The notes beneath the pieces were generated by a model. The model did no database searches, was not told where the DNA came from, and worked only from the letters and a program-made list of their open reading frames with translations. The translations under genes were made by a program, and so were the position numbers. A stretch of DNA of 64,000 nt from Herbidospora mongoliensis (GTDB taxonomy: Bacteria > Actinomycetota > Actinomycetes > Streptosporangiales > Streptosporangiaceae), in assembly GCF_001570545.1 (NCBI RefSeq), contig NZ_BBXD01000029.1, positions 1-64,000 on the forward strand. The letters are read 5' to 3'. Positions 61,166 to 64,000 of the stretch are shown here, in pieces (positions within the stretch are counted from its first letter, which is position 1; each line of letters starts with the position of its first letter).

Positions 61166-61340
61166 CTTCATTTCCACAACCAAGATCTTCTTCCGTTACG
61201 GCTCCGCCCACCCCGGCACCGCCCGCCGCCCCCGGCACTCCCCGTTCCCGGCGCCAACCGGCCGCGCCCGCCCCACCGAGCAACGAGAAGCCACGAGAAG
61301 CCCCCGCATGATCGCCCCTCTCCAGGGCAGTCACGCCGTC

Positions 61341-62198
61341 ATGGATTTCGACGACCAAGCAAAGCTCGACTCCTCTCAGGTCGAGAGCCGTGGCCGGGGT
61401 GGCATCCCCGGTGGCGGGCTTGCGGTCGGCGGCGGCGCGGCCGGGATCATCGCGCTGATCGTCGCTCTCGTCTTCGGCTTCGACATCGGTGGCGTCACCG
61501 GTGGAGGAGGCACGGAGAACCCCGCTGTCCAGCCGTCCAGTGACCTCGGTGACAAGTGCAAGACAGGGGCGGACGCCGACCAGGATGAGCAGTGCCGGGT
61601 CGTCGGCGTGGTCAACAGCCTCCAGGACTACTGGGCCACCAAGGTCGACGGCTACCAGCCCGCCAAGACCGTCCTCTTCGAACAGGGCGTCCAGACGGAG
61701 TGCGGCGCGGCCGAATCGGCCGTCGGGCCCTTCTACTGTCCGGTCGACCGCTACGTCTATCTGGACCTGAGCTTCTTCAACCAGCTCGAATCCCAGCTCG
61801 GCGCCGCGAACACCCCGTTCGCCCAGGCGTACGTGATCGCGCACGAATACGGCCACCACGTGCAGAACCTGACGGGCACGCTGGAGAAGAGCGGCGGCGA
61901 GGGCGCCGACAGCGGATCGGTCAGGGTGGAACTCCAGGCGGACTGCTACTCCGGTGTGTGGGCCAAGAACGCGGTCGACACCGGTTTCTTCGCCAAGCCG
62001 TTCACCGACGCCGACATCCAGGAGGCGCTGGCCGCCGCCTCGGCGGTGGGCGACGACTCGATCCAGCAGAAGAGCGGTGGCCAGGTGAACCCCGACGCGT
62101 TCACGCACGGCACCTCGGAGCAGCGGGTGACCTGGTTCACGAACGGCTACAAATCAGGGGATCCCGCACGATGTGACACGTTCTCCGGGTCGATCTGA
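61341..62198 (+). CDS. Neutral zinc metallopeptidase (YpfJ-like)
   Basis: The 285-aa protein starts MDFDDQAKLDSSQVESRG, has one glycine-flanked membrane helix (GIIALIVALVFGF) and an external catalytic domain with the zinc motif VIAHEYGHHVQ, FYCPVDRYVYLDLSFF and ELQADCYSGVWA (third ligand region). It ends SGDPARCDTF. These are hallmarks of the YpfJ/neutral zinc metallopeptidase family, membrane-anchored and of unknown substrate. ATG at 61341 matches the family start; a longer frame from 61308 is less likely. Confidence 0.92.
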   Translation: MDFDDQAKLDSSQVESRGRGGIPGGGLAVGGGAAGIIALIVALVFGFDIGGVTGGGGTENPAVQPSSDLGDKCKTGADADQDEQCRVVGVVNSLQDYWATKVDGYQPAKTVLFEQGVQTECGAAESAVGPFYCPVDRYVYLDLSFFNQLESQLGAANTPFAQAYVIAHEYGHHVQNLTGTLEKSGGEGADSGSVRVELQADCYSGVWAKNAVDTGFFAKPFTDADIQEALAAASAVGDDSIQQKSGGQVNPDAFTHGTSEQRVTWFTNGYKSGDPARCDTFSGSI

Positions 62199-62231
62199 CC
62201 CGGGCCACCTTCGTCTCATAAACTACATAGC

Positions 62232-62522
62232 GTGATCTTTAAGTTGGTCGGCGACGAACGCCCCTATCCCGAGCACCGTCTCGGGCATCGAGAATGGGCG
62301 CAGATTCCACCCCGCCAGGTCAGACTGGACGCTCTCATCACCACGAAGGCCGTCCTCGACCTGCACTCCCTGCTGGCCAAGGACTCCACCTTCTACGGTG
62401 ACCTCTTCCCACACGTGGTGCAGTGGGAAGGGGAACTCTACCTGGAAGACGGGCTCCACCGGGCTCTGCGCGCGGCCCTGCACCAGCGGTCGGTGCTGCA
62501 CGCGCGGGTGCTGGAACTCTAG
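62232..62522 (+). CDS. Conserved small actinobacterial protein (annotated in relatives as VapB-like)
   Basis: The 96-aa protein reads MIFKLVGDERPYPEHRLGHREWAQIPPRQVRLDALITTK then LAKDSTFYGDLFPHVVQWEGELYLEDGLHRALRAALHQRSVLHARVLEL. I recognise this as a highly conserved actinomycete protein, sometimes labelled a VapB-family antitoxin, although it lacks an obvious ribbon-helix-helix and no toxin gene is adjacent. A ParB/sulfiredoxin-like fold is possible from the DGLHR segment. The function is unsure. Confidence 0.85.
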   Translation: MIFKLVGDERPYPEHRLGHREWAQIPPRQVRLDALITTKAVLDLHSLLAKDSTFYGDLFPHVVQWEGELYLEDGLHRALRAALHQRSVLHARVLEL

Positions 62523-62537
62523 GGACCAAAAACAAGA

Positions 62538-62568
62538 ACGACCCGGTGTGATGATCACACCGGGTCGT
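62538..62568 (-). terminator. Terminator of tRNA-Ser(CGA), perfect 14-bp stem
   Basis: ACGACCCGGTGTGA (62538-62551) pairs perfectly with TCACACCGGGTCGT (62555-62568) over a 3-nt loop. In the minus direction it is followed by TCTTGTTTTTGG. It can also act for the convergent small-protein gene, whose stop lies 15 nt away, although no T tract follows on that side. Confidence 0.92.
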
Positions 62569-62574
62569 CGTATG

Positions 62575-62662
62575 TGGCGGTGGTGGTGGGATTTGAACCC
62601 ACGGTAGGTTGCCCTACACGCGCTTTCGAGGCGCGCTCCATCGGCCACTAGGAGACACCACC
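62575..62662 (-). tRNA. tRNA-Ser(CGA)
   Basis: On the minus strand acceptor GGTGGTG (from 62662) pairs with CACCACC. The anticodon CGA (complement of 62626-62628) lies in loop CTCGAAA within a CGCGC/GCGCG stem, decoding UCG. The long variable arm TGTAGGGCAACCTACC marks serine. The T arm is GTGGG-TTCAAAT-CCCAC, and CCA is encoded (62575-62577). Confidence 0.97.
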
Positions 62663-62686
62663 GCGAAGCAGCTTACCTGAGATCGG

Positions 62687-63151
62687 TCAGTGTTCGCGCC
62701 TCGCGGCGAAGAAGGCCGAAAGGAGCGAAGCACATTCCTCTTCGCGTACGCCCATGACCACCTCCGGCCGATGATTCAGCCGCCGGTCGCGCACCACGTC
62801 CCACAGCGACCCGACGGCCCCGCCCTTCTCGTCGACGGCCCCGTAGACGATCCGGTCGACCCGGGCCAGCACGGCGGCGCCGGCGCACATCGTGCAGGGC
62901 TCCAGCGTCACGACGAGGGTGCACCCGGAAAGCCGCCATTCGCCCAGAACCGAGGCCGCGGCGCGCAGGGCCAGGATCTCGGCGTGAGCGGTCGGATCTC
63001 CCGAGGACTCGCGCGCGTTTCCGCGACGCGCCAGAACACGGCCGTCGGAAGCCACCACAACGGCCCCGACGGGCACCTCACCCCGCTGGGACGCCTCAGC
63101 GGCATCGATGAGGGCCAGGCCCATCACCTGGTCGTACAGAGAAGAAGTCAC
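62687..63151 (-). CDS. tadA: tRNA(adenine34) deaminase TadA
   Basis: The 154-aa enzyme has the deaminase zinc site PTAHAEILAL (His and catalytic Glu) and LEPCTMCAGAAV (two Cys), and starts YDQVMGLALIDAAEASQRGEVPVGAVVV. It converts A34 to inosine in tRNA-Arg(ACG). The ATG overlaps the upstream TadA-associated gene stop by 4 nt. Confidence 0.95.
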   Translation of the reverse strand: MTSSLYDQVMGLALIDAAEASQRGEVPVGAVVVASDGRVLARRGNARESSGDPTAHAEILALRAAASVLGEWRLSGCTLVVTLEPCTMCAGAAVLARVDRIVYGAVDEKGGAVGSLWDVVRDRRLNHRPEVVMGVREEECASLLSAFFAARREH

Positions 63152-63630
63152 CTGAGCCGGTCGAGTTCCTCACCGAAGGAGAGGCGCTCGGCCACGACGG
63201 ACAGGACGTCGGCGGGCAGCATGCCCTCCTCGACGCTCAGCTCCAGCAGGACCTCGGCGCGCAGCCCGAAGTCGGCCAGCAGCTCGAAGTCGCCGCCGGG
63301 GCGGACCCCGAGGTCGGGCGTCTCCTTGTCGATCGCGATGCCGGCCAGCTCGGCGAACAGCTCGCCGAGCGGGTCGGTCACCCCGGCCTGCGCGTCGGAC
63401 AGGAACACCCGGGGGTCGAGTTCGCCCTCGTAGCGGACGAGGGCGAACCATTCGTCCTCGACCTCGACACAGAGCAGCACGAGTTCGTCACCGGACAGGC
63501 CGAGGGCCTCGCTGACCGCGTCGCCGACGTCGTCGGCGATCTCGGCCTCGGACAGGTCGACCTCGGCCCCGGACCAGCGGCCGTCGGTGCGCAGGAAAGC
63601 GGCGGCGAAGAGATTGGTACGTGTGGGCAT
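63148..63630 (-). CDS. tRNA adenosine deaminase-associated protein, copy 1
   Basis: The 160-aa acidic protein has an N-terminal part FAAAFLRTDGRWSGAEVDLSEAE, then ELVLLCVEVEDEWFALVRYEGELDPRVFLSDA, and a C-terminal helical part FELLADFGLRAEVLLELSVEEGMLPADVLSVVAERLSF. This is the protein that is almost always encoded next to tadA in actinomycetes and named after it. It overlaps tadA by 4 nt. It may assist or regulate the deaminase; no reaction is known. A paralog lies immediately upstream. Confidence 0.88.
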   Translation of the reverse strand: MPTRTNLFAAAFLRTDGRWSGAEVDLSEAEIADDVGDAVSEALGLSGDELVLLCVEVEDEWFALVRYEGELDPRVFLSDAQAGVTDPLGELFAELAGIAIDKETPDLGVRPGGDFELLADFGLRAEVLLELSVEEGMLPADVLSVVAERLSFGEELDRLR

Positions 63631-63649
63631 GGCGAGGTCCCGAGGTTTG

Positions 63650-64000
63650 TCAGCCGATGATGGCGTCGACAGCGCGTTCGAAGGGGTCGCGGAATCCGAG
63701 TCGGGCGGCGATGCTGAACAGCACTTCGTCGGGGTAGAGGTCGCGGTCGCCCGACAGCGCCCCCAGCTCCATCTCGTCGAGGCCGAGGTCGGCGAAGACC
63801 GACAGGTCGCCCGCGGGCAGCACGCTGTCGAGCTCTTCTTCCTCGGGAACCGGGATGTCGATGAAGTCGAGAACCTGCCGTGCCAGCGGCCACTCCCACG
63901 ACGCGGTGATGTCAGAAAGGAAGACACTCACCCGCTCGCCGAAGACCCGTAATGCCACGAAGAAGTCATCCCCCACAGCCACCAGGCCAATCGTTCCGGC
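63650..64000 (-). CDS. TadA-associated protein, copy 2 (5' end outside the window)
   Basis: The minus-strand frame is open to the window end. The visible 116 codons read IGLVAVGDDFFVALRVFGERVSVFLSDITAS and later LSVFADLGLDEMELGALSGDRDLYPDEVLFSIAARLGF. These segments align with copy 1 (LVLLCVEVEDEWFALVRYEGELDPRVFLSDA; FELLADFGLRAEVLLEL), so it is a paralog. A GTG at 63982 exists, but homology continues upstream of it, so the real start is probably beyond 64000. The gap to copy 1 is 19 nt, indicating one operon with tadA. Confidence 0.8.
   Translation of the reverse strand, partial: AGTIGLVAVGDDFFVALRVFGERVSVFLSDITASWEWPLARQVLDFIDIPVPEEEELDSVLPAGDLSVFADLGLDEMELGALSGDRDLYPDEVLFSIAARLGFRDPFERAVDAIIG

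Noticed and set aside
62232-62522. Toxin-antitoxin pair
   Set aside because: The protein is labelled VapB-like in relatives, but no toxin gene lies beside it; tRNA and terminator follow directly.

Overview
The window reads as chromosomal DNA of a high-GC filamentous actinomycete, most likely of the Streptosporangiales (Nonomuraea/Streptosporangium type; this placement is inference). Supporting signs are GTG and TTG starts, many 1- and 4-nt start/stop overlaps, two F420/LLM-type oxidoreductases, an AfsR-type giant regulator, conservon-like roadblock proteins, paired LytR-CpsA-Psr proteins, and the neighbourhood lysC-asd / recR-ybaB / dnaX / SRP RNA / tRNA-Ser. About 69 protein genes, two tRNA genes and the small SRP RNA are supported.

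Layout. 1-1.4 kb: the cut end of an IS481-type element, a 58-aa zinc-ribbon protein and a secreted protein with an internal duplication. 1.4-6.5 kb: an LLM oxidoreductase, a three-gene WxL-like cell-surface locus (secreted protein, DUF916-like membrane-anchored protein, second secreted protein) and a divergent roadblock / DUF4388-like / roadblock module. 6.6-12.3 kb: EamA transporter, ArsR-SRPBCC pair with an operator inside its promoter, a DUF2156 lysyl-lipid synthase paired with a rhomboid-like protein, DUF1772 and S4 proteins. 12.3-23.3 kb: a beta-mannoside utilisation operon (solute-binding lipoprotein, two permeases, two ATPases of the Opp/Dpp type, GH2 beta-mannosidase, ROK sugar kinase, mannose-6-phosphate isomerase) facing a LacI regulator across a perfect 16-bp operator. 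23.4-29.5 kb: two LCP proteins, then an alkanesulfonate-type ABC operon ending in an Rrf2 regulator without cysteines.

29.5-37.8 kb: a membrane Ser/Thr-kinase-like protein with an altered ATP-binding lysine, a CooC-like ATPase with a small partner under a Fur/Zur-like inverted repeat, a K+ channel, RNase HII, a LysR/aminotransferase pair, and an acetyltransferase. 37.9-51.7 kb: AfsR-like regulator, methyltransferase, several regulators (TetR, HxlR), SURF1, amidohydrolase, a second LLM enzyme, a proline-rich membrane protein with a 14-unit 15-nt tandem repeat, and a secreted peptidase-like protein behind a structured 5' leader. 51.7-60.9 kb: asd, lysC, DUF5063, recR, ybaB, an inserted accessory stretch (GAF regulator, secreted protein, tandem-repeat DNA), then dnaX and the SRP RNA. 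61-64 kb: tRNA-Ser(GGA), a zinc metallopeptidase, a small conserved protein, tRNA-Ser(CGA), tadA and two tandem TadA-associated paralogs, the last cut by the window end.

No CRISPR array, integrase, prophage or biosynthetic gene cluster core was seen.
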